A stretch of 64,000 bases of DNA from Geobacter sp. (GTDB lineage: Bacteria; Desulfobacterota; Desulfuromonadia; Geobacterales; Geobacteraceae), in NCBI GenBank assembly GCA_016177775.1, contig JACOUQ010000032.1, positions 1 to 64,000 on the forward strand. Direction: 5' to 3'. Numbering within the stretch: position 1 is the stretch's first letter; every line of letters begins with the position of its first letter. This document shows positions 17,047 to 25,978 of this stretch, in pieces. Made by a program: the position numbers and the translations under genes. Below the pieces are notes generated by a model. The model was given only the letters and a program-made list of their open reading frames with translations. It did not search any database and was not told the origin of the DNA.

Positions 17047-17421
17047 ATGCAGCTCGCACTCACCATCGCCATCTTCGGCGCCCTCGGCTGCCTTGCCCGT
17101 TACGGCCTCTCCAGCCTGGTCTACAACCTGGCGGGCCGCGCCTTCCCCTATGGCACCCTGGCGGTAAACATCATCGGCGCCTTTCTCATCGGCTTCATCA
17201 TGGAATTCAGCCTGCGCAGCGCCCTCATCCCCCAGCAGCTCAGGGTCGGCATCACCATCGGCTTTCTTGGCGGTCTCACCACCTTTTCAACCTTCAGCTT
17301 CGAAACCTTCAAGCTGCTGGAGGAAGGGCAATTCGCGGTGGCCCTTGCCAATGCAGCGATCAGCGTGGTGGCCTGCCTTGCGTGCACCTGGGTCGGGATC
17401 ACTGCGGCGCGGTATCTGTAG
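17047..17421 (+). CDS. crcB: Fluoride ion channel CrcB/FluC
   Basis: 124 residues, four membrane spans, the usual length for a FluC subunit. Signature segments are GALGCLARYGLS, GTLAVNIIGAFLIGF and GFLGGLTTFSTFSFE, including the conserved Asn and Phe residues of the pore. The dual-topology dimer exports fluoride. ATG 17047 is preferred over an upstream in-frame GTG-type extension, which would overlap the promoter. A DUF190 gene follows after 18 bases, a common pairing. Confidence 0.93.
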   Translation: MQLALTIAIFGALGCLARYGLSSLVYNLAGRAFPYGTLAVNIIGAFLIGFIMEFSLRSALIPQQLRVGITIGFLGGLTTFSTFSFETFKLLEEGQFAVALANAAISVVACLACTWVGITAARYL

Positions 17422-17439
17422 GCAAAAAAGGAGCAACCC

Positions 17440-17781
17440 ATGGAAAAGTTCATCGGCGAAAAGGTCCTGATGCGCATCTTCATCGGCGAGAGCGATCGCT
17501 GCGGCACGGTTCCCCTCTATGAGGCACTGGTGGAGCTGTTCAGGAAGGAAGGGCTGGCCGGCGCCACGGTTCTGCGGGGCATTGCCGGTTTCGGCGCCCA
17601 CAGCGTCTATCACACAGACCGGCTGCTGGAACTCTCCACCGACCTTCCAGTGGTTGTTGAAATCGTAGAGGAGCAGGAAAAGCTCGACCGGCTCATGCCC
17701 CAGATCGACCAGATGATGAACGGCGGGATGATAACCATGGAAAAGGCTACTGTGATCCGCTATTCCCACCGCAAAAAGTAA
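17440..17781 (+). CDS. DUF190 family protein
   Basis: 113 residues, soluble, ferredoxin-like alpha/beta fold expected. Characteristic of DUF190: LMRIFIGESDRCGTVPLYEALVE, GATVLRGIAGFG and LPVVVEIVEEQEKLDRLMP. These proteins resemble PII-like trimers and are often encoded beside crcB, as here. The precise ligand is unknown. An AAGGAGC site precedes the ATG. Confidence 0.9.
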   Translation: MEKFIGEKVLMRIFIGESDRCGTVPLYEALVELFRKEGLAGATVLRGIAGFGAHSVYHTDRLLELSTDLPVVVEIVEEQEKLDRLMPQIDQMMNGGMITMEKATVIRYSHRKK

Positions 17782-17949
17782 CTACCTTACCCATCCTTCT
17801 TGAGCAGATAATTGCAATGTTAATTTATTTTAATTTCTGTTTGCCTTCCCACCCGATTAATGATATATAAAATTTATTAACGTTTTCCTCGGCTTCATTC
17901 GCAACAAAAAGACCACAAGGTAAAGGCGCCAGTGGGGGGGGTTGCGGGC

Positions 17950-18306
17950 ATGAAAAAACGGGGATTCATGAGGCACCCGGTCGTGGATGAAAGCAAGTGC
18001 AGCGGATGCCGTAAGTGCATCGACACCTGCGGCAATGAATGCCTGGGGTTTGACGAGATCAGGAAGGTTGCCTACGTCAAGACCCCCTATGATTGCACTG
18101 CGGAGTTCCGCAAATGCATAAGCGGCTGCCCTGCCGGCGCAATCTACTTCCCGGACGAGGAAGAATACTTCGCGTACGTAAAACAGCGCCTCCAGTGGCT
18201 GGAATCGGTCTTCGGCCCCCGCGCTGCCAGCCCCGGTCAGCACCCCTTCCCACTTCCTTCCCCCTCATTACCTTCCGAGAAACCCATTGACAAAACAGCT
18301 CAATAA
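17950..18306 (+). CDS. 4Fe-4S ferredoxin-like protein with divergent second site
   Basis: 118 residues from ATG 17950; a GTG at 17932 is an alternative start. The first cluster motif is CSGCRKCIDTCGNE. The second is shorter and looser (DCTAEFRKCISGCPAGA), so a second cluster is plausible but not certain. The C-terminal tail is Pro/Ser-rich and low complexity. Probably a small electron carrier. It stands alone after a 150-base A+T-rich gap and before the rhodanese gene. Confidence 0.75.
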   Translation: MKKRGFMRHPVVDESKCSGCRKCIDTCGNECLGFDEIRKVAYVKTPYDCTAEFRKCISGCPAGAIYFPDEEEYFAYVKQRLQWLESVFGPRAASPGQHPFPLPSPSLPSEKPIDKTAQ

Positions 18307-18366
18307 GCATTATGGGTAATGCATTGAACTTCAACCCCCCATTTGCACATGTAAGTCATATTGTCC

Positions 18367-18861
18367 ATGAAACCCGCAATTTATAGGCTTCTGCGCGACT
18401 GTACCCTAATCCTCCTCATTGCCTCTGCCTTAGGGGTGACCTGGAACTGGAGGCTTCTAACGGATGCCTTTTACGGCAAGGCGCCGAGCGCCGCACAGGA
18501 GCCGGCACCTTCCACTTCAACACCCCCATTGCCACTCGGTCTCATGCAGGTCAAAGAGTTTCTCGACCGCGGCGAAGCCATCATTGTCGACGCCCGCTCT
18601 CCCGAAACCTTCGCCAAGGGACATATCATGGGTGCCCGTTCGTTACCCCTCGGGGAAACGGAGCGCCTATTCCCTGAATTCACTCGAACCGTGCCGAAGG
18701 ACGCCATGCTCATTGTCTACTGCAACGGCTTCGGCTGTCATGACAGCATGGAGTTGGGCAAAAAGCTTCAGCAGGAAGGCTACGGGCAGGTGTTTGTCTA
18801 CGAGGGGGGATACCCGGAGTGGCGGGATGCCGGATACCCGATAGCAGGAGGAGAGCGGTGA
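18367..18861 (+). CDS. Membrane-anchored rhodanese-like protein
   Basis: 164 residues from ATG 18367; TTG 18361 is equally possible. An N-terminal membrane span (LILLIASALGVTWNWRLL) is followed by a Pro-rich linker and one rhodanese domain (AIIVDARSPETFAKGHIMGA) whose active-site Cys is in VYCNGFGCHDS. The domain probably faces the periplasm and handles sulfane sulfur or a redox thiol. The stop overlaps the GTG of the next gene, a MauE/DoxX-like protein, suggesting a joint function. Confidence 0.85.
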   Translation: MKPAIYRLLRDCTLILLIASALGVTWNWRLLTDAFYGKAPSAAQEPAPSTSTPPLPLGLMQVKEFLDRGEAIIVDARSPETFAKGHIMGARSLPLGETERLFPEFTRTVPKDAMLIVYCNGFGCHDSMELGKKLQQEGYGQVFVYEGGYPEWRDAGYPIAGGER

Positions 18862-19292
18862 CGGTATTACCCACGAACCGCCTGCTCTTTCTGCTTCGCC
18901 TCGGACTCGGCGGCATTTTCGTCTATGCGGGAGCGGTCAAGCTCTTCGACACCGTCGGGTTTGCAGGGAGCATTGCCGCATACCAGACACTCCCCTATTT
19001 CGGCAATTATCTGGTTGCTGCCATTCTCCCTTGGCTGGAGCTGATCTGCGGGCTGCTGCTGATTAGCGGCTTTCGCATAAGGCCGGCGGCGGCAATGCTT
19101 ACCGGACTGAACACGGTATTCATCCTCTTCCTCGCCTCCGCCATGCTCCGCGGCCTCGACATCGACTGCGGCTGCTTCAGGGAGACGGCGGCAAAAACCC
19201 CTCCGTGGCTCGCGTTCGTGCGGGATCTCCCCCTGCTTGCGGCATCGATATACATCTTCATCTCGGCAGAGAGGAAGGGGAGCCAAGGTTAA
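18858..19292 (+). CDS. MauE/DoxX-family membrane protein
   Basis: 144 residues from GTG 18858, overlapping the rhodanese stop by four bases. Four membrane spans. The pattern RLGLGGIFVYAGAVKLFD, YFGNYLVAAILPWLELICGLLLI and CGCFRET is typical of the MauE/DoxX family, whose members act with thiol-redox proteins; the CGCF pair supports that. Coupling to a rhodanese suggests a periplasmic sulfur or disulfide relay, which is inference. Confidence 0.85.
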   Translation: MTVLPTNRLLFLLRLGLGGIFVYAGAVKLFDTVGFAGSIAAYQTLPYFGNYLVAAILPWLELICGLLLISGFRIRPAAAMLTGLNTVFILFLASAMLRGLDIDCGCFRETAAKTPPWLAFVRDLPLLAASIYIFISAERKGSQG

Positions 19293-19305
19293 CACGAAAA
19301 GTTTT

Positions 19306-19334
19306 TTGCGATTGCGCCCAAAATGGTGTACGAT
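19306..19334 (+). promoter_or_regulatory. plsY: Sigma-70-type promoter for plsY
   Basis: TTGCGA (19306-19311), 17 bases, TACGAT (19329-19334), followed by AGGAGG five bases before the GTG start at 19376. Confidence 0.5.
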
Positions 19335-19375
19335 GCCTCCGTTTTCATTAAACTTATCGATACTAGGAGGCATCA

Positions 19376-19960
19376 GTGTCGTTACCTGTCATCATCCTCC
19401 TCTGTTCCTACCTGCTGGGATCAATTCCAACCGGGCTGCTCCTCGCCAAGGCCTGCGGCATAGACATCCGCGCGACGGGCAGCGGCAATATCGGCGCCAC
19501 CAACGTCTACCGCACCGTGGGGCGCAAACTCGGCGTGATCACCCTTGTCCTCGACTGCCTGAAGGGACTTGTACCGGTTCTGGCAGCGCAGCACCTCGGC
19601 CTACCCGAGGCCTGGATAGCAGGCGTCGGTCTGGCGGCGTTCCTCGGCCACGTCTATACCGTCTTCTTGAAGTTCAAAGGGGGTAAAGGCGTTGCCACCG
19701 CCCTCGGCGTTTTCCTCGGCATCTCACCCCTGGCCGTCCTCTGCGTCCTTATCCTCTTTTTCCTCATAGTCTGGAAATGGCGCTACATCTCCCTCGGCTC
19801 CATCACTGCAGCAGCAGCTTTCCCCATCTTCACCGCCGCGCTTGACCGACGCCCGCTCATCGTCGCCATGACCGTCATCATCGCCGCCTTGGTGATCTTC
19901 AAGCACAGGGAGAACATCAGGCGACTCCGGGATGGAACAGAGAGCAGGTTCAAGGCCTGA
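19376..19960 (+). CDS. plsY: Glycerol-3-phosphate acyltransferase (acyl-phosphate dependent)
   Basis: 194 residues from GTG 19376 behind a perfect AGGAGG. Five or so membrane spans. PlsY signatures: SIPTGLLLAK, ATGSGNIGATNVYR, FLGHVYTVFLKFKGGKGVAT and the closing FKHRENIRRL. It acylates glycerol-3-phosphate from acyl-phosphate in the first step of phospholipid synthesis at the inner membrane. Confidence 0.94.
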   Translation: MSLPVIILLCSYLLGSIPTGLLLAKACGIDIRATGSGNIGATNVYRTVGRKLGVITLVLDCLKGLVPVLAAQHLGLPEAWIAGVGLAAFLGHVYTVFLKFKGGKGVATALGVFLGISPLAVLCVLILFFLIVWKWRYISLGSITAAAAFPIFTAALDRRPLIVAMTVIIAALVIFKHRENIRRLRDGTESRFKA

Positions 19961-20060
19961 CAGCCGGTATCAGGGACCGGTACAGCCAGAATCCAATGCT
20001 CATCACTCTTCCGGGCGGATTTATTGACTTTTCCCTGCCCATCGGTCAATAATACTGACG

Positions 20061-21164
20061 ATGCGTTTCAAATCACTCTTCAGACATATCCCCCTACCTC
20101 AAAAAAAGAAAACGTGGCTGATCGTCGGCGTAGTTGCGATCTCGCTCCTGCTGCCTACATCCTTCGCCATCTTCCTGGCAACTGCGCCGGGGATCGGCAA
20201 GGTCCAGAAGCTTGTCGATTTCCCCGAAGGGACTACCCTCAAAAAGGTCGCCGCTGGCCTGAAGCAGGACAGCCTGGTCACCAGCTCGGCGCTATTCAGC
20301 ATCTATGGCCGCGTGAAGGGCGCAGGTTCCCACCTCAAGGCCGGGACCTACCAGCTTGATGACGGCATGACTCCGCCCGAGATTCTCCGGAAGCTGGTGG
20401 CTGGCGACGTCTATGTGCACCGCTTCACGGTCCCTGAAGGCTACTCCATCTATCAGGTCGCCGAGCTTCTGGAGCAGCAGGGTTTCTTCAAAAAGGATGC
20501 TTTCCTGCGCCAATGCTTCAACAGGGAACTACTGCAGGAACTGAAAATAGACGGGCGGAGCGTGGAGGGTTATCTCTTCCCCAGCACCTATGACGTAAGC
20601 CCGAAAATGGACGAAGCAGGGCTGATCCGGGAAATGGTGGGACAGTTCGGTAAATTCTACGACGAGCGGTTCGCGAGCCGTGTCAGGGCCATCGGCAAGA
20701 CCAGGCGCCAGGTGCTCACCATGGCATCCATCATCGAAAAAGAGGCCATGGTGGCCTCGGAGCGCCCCGTGATCTCCTCGGTCTTCCACAACCGGCTGGT
20801 GAAAAGAATGCCCCTGCAGAGCGACCCGACAGCCATCTACAGCGTGAGGGCCTTCGGCGGGAAGGTTACCAAGCAGGACCTGGAGAACGATTCTCCGTAC
20901 AATACTTACCACGTTAACGGTCTACCGCCCGGGCCGATCGGCAACCCGAGCCCATCTGCCATCGAGGCGGCCCTAAATCCGGCCCGGACCGCCTACCTCT
21001 ATTTCGTGGCCAGGAAGGACGGCACCCACTATTTCACCACCAACCTCGACGATCACAACCGGGGGGTGCGCAAATACCTGAAGCAAGGCGTGGCAGAGAA
21101 CGACAGCACTGGAAGGATGCTGGTGTACCGAAATGACCGCCCGAATCCTGCTGGCAGAAGATAA
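20061..21164 (+). CDS. mltG: Endolytic murein transglycosylase
   Basis: 367 residues. One N-terminal membrane span (TWLIVGVVAISLLLPTSFAI) anchors a periplasmic LysM-like region and the YceG catalytic domain, with the active-site Glu in TMASIIEKEAM and the signatures VFHNRL, MPLQSDPTAIYS and YNTYHVNGLPPGPIGNPS. It cuts nascent glycan strands and limits their length. The gene end overlaps the next gene by 32 bases in another frame. Confidence 0.94.
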   Translation: MRFKSLFRHIPLPQKKKTWLIVGVVAISLLLPTSFAIFLATAPGIGKVQKLVDFPEGTTLKKVAAGLKQDSLVTSSALFSIYGRVKGAGSHLKAGTYQLDDGMTPPEILRKLVAGDVYVHRFTVPEGYSIYQVAELLEQQGFFKKDAFLRQCFNRELLQELKIDGRSVEGYLFPSTYDVSPKMDEAGLIREMVGQFGKFYDERFASRVRAIGKTRRQVLTMASIIEKEAMVASERPVISSVFHNRLVKRMPLQSDPTAIYSVRAFGGKVTKQDLENDSPYNTYHVNGLPPGPIGNPSPSAIEAALNPARTAYLYFVARKDGTHYFTTNLDDHNRGVRKYLKQGVAENDSTGRMLVYRNDRPNPAGRR

Positions 21165-23055
21165 CGGGCCGCTCGCCGCCGCGCTGGAGAGGCTGCTAAC
21201 CTCCCGGGGGTTTGCCGTCCTGATGGCCGAAAATGGCGTCGAGGCCCTTCGGAAGTTCGCAGGCGGCGGAATAGACCTGTTGGTACTGGACCTGCGCCTC
21301 CCTGGACTGAACGGCATCGAAGTCCTGCGGAAAATCCGCCTGACTCCAGCTGGAGCCAAACTTCCTGTCATCATCATGACCGGGGTCTACCGGGGAGAGA
21401 AATACGCCCTGGCAGCCCGCAGGCTCGGGGTAGAGCATTACCTGGAAAAGCCTTTCCGGACCGACACATTACTTGAAGCCGTCACCTCCGCCCTTCGCGG
21501 CGCCTCCTCCCCCCCTTCCCCACTGGAACAGCTCATTGCAATCTATCACCAGGGGAAAAGCGGGACATTCACCATCGCAGGACATCCCCCCATCGTGATC
21601 CTCAACGGCGAACCTCTCACCTTCGTATCACGCGGCAGGAGAGAGTTCCCCTTATTTCTGGCCACACGCGGGAAGCTCCCCAGGGAGCGGGTTGATATAC
21701 TCTCACAAAGCGGGGAGGAGCACCTGTTTCTGACCAGAACCGGTCTCCTGACCTATGATGATCTGGCCGAAGAATCCCGCCAGTTTCTCACGCAACTTCT
21801 TGCCTCAGTTCTCGATACAGATGGAGGTTCCGAATTTACCGACGCCCTCCCCAAACTGGAGCCACCGCTCACCCCCCTCTGCCTTCCCAGGCTCCTTTAC
21901 GAGGCAAACAGGGGGCTCTCTTCCCGTTTTGACTGGGAAACCTTCCTGGAACGGAACGGTGCTTACTATCCGGCCCGCACGCCTCTCTTTTACTGGCAGG
22001 CAAACTTCATAAGCATGCGTGAGGAAGACATTCGGCTGCTGGCCAGGGTCAACGGCAAGACCACACTGGCTGAACTGACAGGGTCAGGTGACCGCCATGG
22101 TGCAGCCCTCTTTTTCCGATTCCTGCACGCCTTAGGCATGATCGAGCTGGCTCCCGCACCAACGGAAGAGGCATCACCAGATTTTCCGCTGGAGTACCAG
22201 TTCAACCGCCCACTGGAGGCGGAAAGCGCGTCCCAGGAGTCTCCTGTCCAGTTCGACGACCTGGTCGAAGAGATGGCCGGGAAGGTGGACCTGGAGGTGC
22301 AGGGGATGGATGCCCCCCTATCCTCGGCGGAAATCGGTTTCGAGCAGGCCGTGCTGCGTGATTACAGCCAGCTGAATGAGAAGAACTATTATGAAATCTT
22401 CGGGCTCACCCAGGGGGATTTCAGCTTCCAGGCGCTCAAGGAGGCCTACTTCGACGCAACCCGGCGATATGACCCCGAGAAGTTCATGGAACTTGCGGGG
22501 AACGTGCAGGCCATGGCCCAGGAAATCCTCTCGGTCTATGCCCATGCCTACAACACCCTCTCCAACGTCGTGGCAAAGGAGCGCTACGACGAGCTCCTGA
22601 ACTCCGAAAAGGTCGGCCTCGGCGGCCAACAGGATGACGCGCTTCAAGCCCAGATCCAGTTCCAGTCTGGAAAGGTCTTCCTCGATATGGGGGAGTACGA
22701 AAACGCGGAAAAGGCGCTGAACGACGCCTACACGCTGGAGCCGGACGACCCCGACCACTGCGCCTTTCTTGCCTGGGCGATCTACCGCAATCCAGCCAAC
22801 CGCAGCTCCCAGACTGCGCGGGAAAAGGCGCGCGGGCTTCTGGTAAAGGCGATGCAGTACGGCAAAATCTCCGAGACCTTTTCCTTCCGCGGCTGGATGC
22901 TCCTGGATGAAGGGCGGGACGGCCTGGCGGAAGGGGAATTTCAGAAGGCGCTCCGGACCAATCCCGGCGACCGCCTCGCCCAGAAGGGGCTGCGCCAGAT
23001 CGCGGAGCAGAGGGAAGGGGAGAAGCGCGGGCTGCTCAAGCGGTTCTTCGGGTAA
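21133..23055 (+). CDS. Response regulator with receiver, DnaJ-like and TPR domains
   Basis: 640 residues. Receiver at about 1-120 with D10, phosphoacceptor D53 (VLDLRLPGLNG) and a Lys near EKPFRTD. The middle (about 125-400) has no recognised enzymatic motif and may be a PatA/DUF4388-like region. A J-like domain lies around 415-495 (NYYEIFGLTQGDFSFQALKE to NVVAKERYDELL) but lacks a classical HPD. TPR-like repeats fill about 505-630. This looks like a phosphorylation-controlled protein-interaction hub; the partner kinase is not nearby. ATG 21133 lies inside the end of mltG. Confidence 0.85.
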   Translation: MTARILLAEDNGPLAAALERLLTSRGFAVLMAENGVEALRKFAGGGIDLLVLDLRLPGLNGIEVLRKIRLTPAGAKLPVIIMTGVYRGEKYALAARRLGVEHYLEKPFRTDTLLEAVTSALRGASSPPSPLEQLIAIYHQGKSGTFTIAGHPPIVILNGEPLTFVSRGRREFPLFLATRGKLPRERVDILSQSGEEHLFLTRTGLLTYDDLAEESRQFLTQLLASVLDTDGGSEFTDALPKLEPPLTPLCLPRLLYEANRGLSSRFDWETFLERNGAYYPARTPLFYWQANFISMREEDIRLLARVNGKTTLAELTGSGDRHGAALFFRFLHALGMIELAPAPTEEASPDFPLEYQFNRPLEAESASQESPVQFDDLVEEMAGKVDLEVQGMDAPLSSAEIGFEQAVLRDYSQLNEKNYYEIFGLTQGDFSFQALKEAYFDATRRYDPEKFMELAGNVQAMAQEILSVYAHAYNTLSNVVAKERYDELLNSEKVGLGGQQDDALQAQIQFQSGKVFLDMGEYENAEKALNDAYTLEPDDPDHCAFLAWAIYRNPANRSSQTAREKARGLLVKAMQYGKISETFSFRGWMLLDEGRDGLAEGEFQKALRTNPGDRLAQKGLRQIAEQREGEKRGLLKRFFG

Positions 23056-23062
23056 AGATAAT

Positions 23063-23980
23063 ATGAGCTATCCTTCAAACCAACCTTCCAACTGCAACCT
23101 CCTGGTCGTCCTCGGCCCCACCGCCTCCGGCAAAACCCGGCTCGGCGTGGCCCTTGCCAGGCATCTCAACGGCGAGATCATCTCCGCGGACTCCCGGCAG
23201 GTCTACCGTGGAATGGACATCGGCACCGGCAAAGACCTGGCGGAATACGGCGATGTCCCCTTCCACCTGATCGATATTGTCGAGCCAGGATACGAATTCA
23301 ACGTCTTCGAGTTCCAGCGCCTGTTTGTTGAATCCTTCACCGACATCACCAGCCGAGGAAAACTGCCGGTCCTGGTCGGCGGTACCGGCCTTTACCTGGA
23401 ATCGGTCCTGAAGGGGTATCGCCTGGTGCAGGTGCCCGACAACCCCACCCTGCGAAACGAGCTGGCCGGCAAGTCGCTGGAAGAACTTCAGGAGCATCTG
23501 CGGGAACTGAATCCCCGGCAGCACAACACTTCCGACCTCCTGGAGCGCGACCGGCTGGTGCGGGCAATCGAGATTGCCTCATTCGAGCAGGACCACGAGC
23601 CTGAGCCGCTCCCCGAGATCAATCCCCTCATCTTCGGGATCCGCTGGGAACGTGGGGAGCTTCGCCGCCGCATCACCCAAAGGCTGAAGGAACGGCTGGA
23701 GCAGGGGCTGATAGAGGAGGTGTCAAAGCTTCACCGCAATGGGGTCCCCCATGAACGGCTGGAGTTTTATGGCTTGGAGTACCGCTTTTTGTCACAGTTC
23801 CTGCGGGGGGCGCTGAACCGCAACGACATGTTCCAGAAACTGAACAGCGCCATTCACGACTTCGCCAAGCGCCAGGAAACCTGGTTCCGCCGCATGGAGC
23901 GAAACGGCACAGTCATCCACTGGCTGGACGGGGCGGGGGATCCGCTGGCAGAAGCGCTGGGAATCGGGCTGGAGATTTAG
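23063..23980 (+). CDS. miaA: tRNA dimethylallyltransferase (MiaA family, GTGKD variant)
   Basis: 305 residues from ATG 23063, just after the preceding stop. P-loop GPTASGKT, EIISADSRQVYRGMDIGTGKD, LVGGTGLYLESVLKGY and the FGLEYRF-like YGLEYRFLSQFLRG segment are MiaA features. It would add the dimethylallyl group to A37 of tRNAs reading UNN codons. The GTGKDLAEYGDVPFHLID stretch differs from the common GTAKP...VPHHLID form, as in second MiaA paralogues of some genera; whether another miaA exists lies outside the window. Confidence 0.88.
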   Translation: MSYPSNQPSNCNLLVVLGPTASGKTRLGVALARHLNGEIISADSRQVYRGMDIGTGKDLAEYGDVPFHLIDIVEPGYEFNVFEFQRLFVESFTDITSRGKLPVLVGGTGLYLESVLKGYRLVQVPDNPTLRNELAGKSLEELQEHLRELNPRQHNTSDLLERDRLVRAIEIASFEQDHEPEPLPEINPLIFGIRWERGELRRRITQRLKERLEQGLIEEVSKLHRNGVPHERLEFYGLEYRFLSQFLRGALNRNDMFQKLNSAIHDFAKRQETWFRRMERNGTVIHWLDGAGDPLAEALGIGLEI

Positions 23981-23985
23981 GGGAT

Positions 23986-25245
23986 TTGCTTCTGAACACC
24001 GCTGTCACAAAATACCTTAAAACCCGCGCTATCACCGTCCCCTGGCGGATCGAAGGTTGCGACAGGAAAGCTCTCGCGGGAGCAGTTGTAATCCCGGCCT
24101 TGGCCGAGAGCAGCAATCTCCCCGCCACGCTCCTGTCGCTGGCCGCAAATCCAGCGGAGCTCCTTGAGCGGTTCCTGGTGCTGGTGGTGGTGAACAACCG
24201 ACCGGATGCGCCAGAGCGCGACATGTTCGACAATCTGGCCACTCTCGAATTTTTGCGGGAAGCAGGGGAGAAATTCGCCCCCCTGAACCTCGCCTGGGTG
24301 GATGCCGCCTCTCCGGGGCTGGAACTCCCGGCAAAGGGGGGTGGGGTGGGAATGGCGCGCAAGATCGGGCTCGACCTCGCCCTTACCAGGCTTATCTCTC
24401 CTCCTGCCGCCCCCCTCCTGATCTCGCTTGACGCCGACACCCTGGTCCGGCCCGACTACCTACCCGCCATCATCGGCCACTTCGCACAGTCAGCGGCCGG
24501 CGGGGCTGTCATACCCTTTTCCCACCAACCGGCAAGCGATCCGGCCGAGCAGTCAGCCATAGATCGATACGAGCTTTTTCTCCGCAGCTATGTGCTGGGG
24601 CTTTCCCTGGCCGGTTCCCCCTATGCCTTTCATACCGTGGGGAGCGCCATGGCCTGCACGGCGACTGCCTACGTGAAAGCCGGCGGCATGAACAGCCGCG
24701 CGGCAGGGGAGGACTTCTACTTCCTCCAGCAGCTCTTTCGGACCAGCGGAGTAACCCGGATGCGGGGAACAATGGTCCATCCCTCGCCGCGACCCTCCCA
24801 CCGGGTGCCGTTCGGTACCGGCCGCGCCATCTCCCGCACCCTTGCCGGAGACGACGGAGCGGTCATGTTCTATCGCCCGGAATGTTTTCATATCCTCGGT
24901 GAATGGCTGAAGCTGCCGATGGCGGAGAAAGGAGCCGCAGCGATCATGGCCGCTGCCGCTGCCGTTTCTCCTCACCTGGTGGAGTTCCTGGAGACCGCCG
25001 GCTTTGCCGGGACCTGGGAAAACCTGCGGCGAAACCACAGGGACACAGCGGCCCTCCGCTCGGCGTTCCACGGCTGGTTCGACGGTCTCAGGACCATGAA
25101 GCTCGTCCACCACCTATCCGCAGGCCCGTTTCCCCGCTGCGAACCGGAAGAAGCCCTGCCGCCCCTCTGCGCCCAGGCCGGGTTTCCGTCAGCCGGGGCT
25201 GTTGGAGGATGGCTCAATACATTGCGCGATGTCCAGAATTCCTGA
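23986..25245 (+). CDS. GT2-like glycosyltransferase
   Basis: 419 residues from TTG 23986 after GGGGA. GT-A nucleotide-sugar fold: VVIPALAESSNLPATLLSL, a DxD-type site in ISLDADTLVRPDYL, HTVGSAMACTATAYVKAGGM and GEDFYFLQQL, which is the acceptor/base segment. No membrane span, so it acts in the cytoplasm. The sugar and acceptor cannot be predicted. It lies five bases after miaA. Confidence 0.85.
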   Translation: MLLNTAVTKYLKTRAITVPWRIEGCDRKALAGAVVIPALAESSNLPATLLSLAANPAELLERFLVLVVVNNRPDAPERDMFDNLATLEFLREAGEKFAPLNLAWVDAASPGLELPAKGGGVGMARKIGLDLALTRLISPPAAPLLISLDADTLVRPDYLPAIIGHFAQSAAGGAVIPFSHQPASDPAEQSAIDRYELFLRSYVLGLSLAGSPYAFHTVGSAMACTATAYVKAGGMNSRAAGEDFYFLQQLFRTSGVTRMRGTMVHPSPRPSHRVPFGTGRAISRTLAGDDGAVMFYRPECFHILGEWLKLPMAEKGAAAIMAAAAAVSPHLVEFLETAGFAGTWENLRRNHRDTAALRSAFHGWFDGLRTMKLVHHLSAGPFPRCEPEEALPPLCAQAGFPSAGAVGGWLNTLRDVQNS

Positions 25246-25261
25246 ACGGAGACCTCTTCCC

Positions 25262-25912
25262 ATGTCCAGACAGAACCGTTTGAAAGCAAAAAACCTTTTC
25301 TTCCCCTTTCTCCTGCTGCTCTGCTGTTCAGGCACCATCCTCCCGGTGTATGCCGCCGAGATGAAGCCCCTCGACAACCTCCAGGGGTACCTCATCTCCC
25401 GTGAAATCACGGACCTTTGCTCCAAATCGGCCGAGGCCTCGGAGCGGCTTGAAGGTGTCCTCCGCTCGCTCGGCAGGATACAGGAGCTAACCAGCAGTCG
25501 GGCCGTGGAATCCGCGCTCCGCGAGGTCCTAAACGCGCAAGCCCTGAAGCAGCAGACGGAAGCGGACCTGAAGGCCCTGGCCGGCTATGTGGACCGCAAC
25601 CGTAAGGCCCTTGAAAAGGAAGGGCTTGAGGACCTCATCCCCCTGGCAGAGCTGGACGACCGGACCTTTTCGCGCCATGCCAAGGCCCTCGACTCGTATC
25701 TGGCCTCGTTCAGGACACTCCTGGAATTCCTCCGGCATGGGAGCGACGACACCCCGGCCACCGAAAAGGACCGTCAGGAGCGGCAGGAAGAACTGTTCAA
25801 TGCTTACGTGGAGGCACTTACCCTTTATAACGACCGGAGCGAGGAGCGAGCTCAATATCTGGGCAAATTCCTGCGCGAGCACCCTCAGCTACGCGACCTA
25901 TTTCCCCGTTGA
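25262..25912 (+). CDS. Exported hypothetical protein, mostly helical
   Basis: 216 residues from ATG 25262 with GGAG upstream. Residues 1-32 form a signal peptide (FFPFLLLLCCSGTILPVYAAE). The mature part is charged and predicted all-helical, with coiled-coil-like segments (SAEASERLEGVLRSLGRIQE; RQERQEELFNAYVEALTLY). No family recognised. It sits immediately before the gspA-like gene and may belong to the same envelope-associated unit. Confidence 0.75.
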   Translation: MSRQNRLKAKNLFFPFLLLLCCSGTILPVYAAEMKPLDNLQGYLISREITDLCSKSAEASERLEGVLRSLGRIQELTSSRAVESALREVLNAQALKQQTEADLKALAGYVDRNRKALEKEGLEDLIPLAELDDRTFSRHAKALDSYLASFRTLLEFLRHGSDDTPATEKDRQERQEELFNAYVEALTLYNDRSEERAQYLGKFLREHPQLRDLFPR

Positions 25913-25978
25913 AAATCAAGGGCTTTTGTGAAATAGTGCGGCAAGCTGCAAATCCCTGAAATATTCGGGAATTCCATC

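Noticed and set aside
23986-25245. Possible phytoene or lipid-A enzyme
   Set aside because: The ISLDADT site and the overall layout fit a GT2-type glycosyltransferase better.
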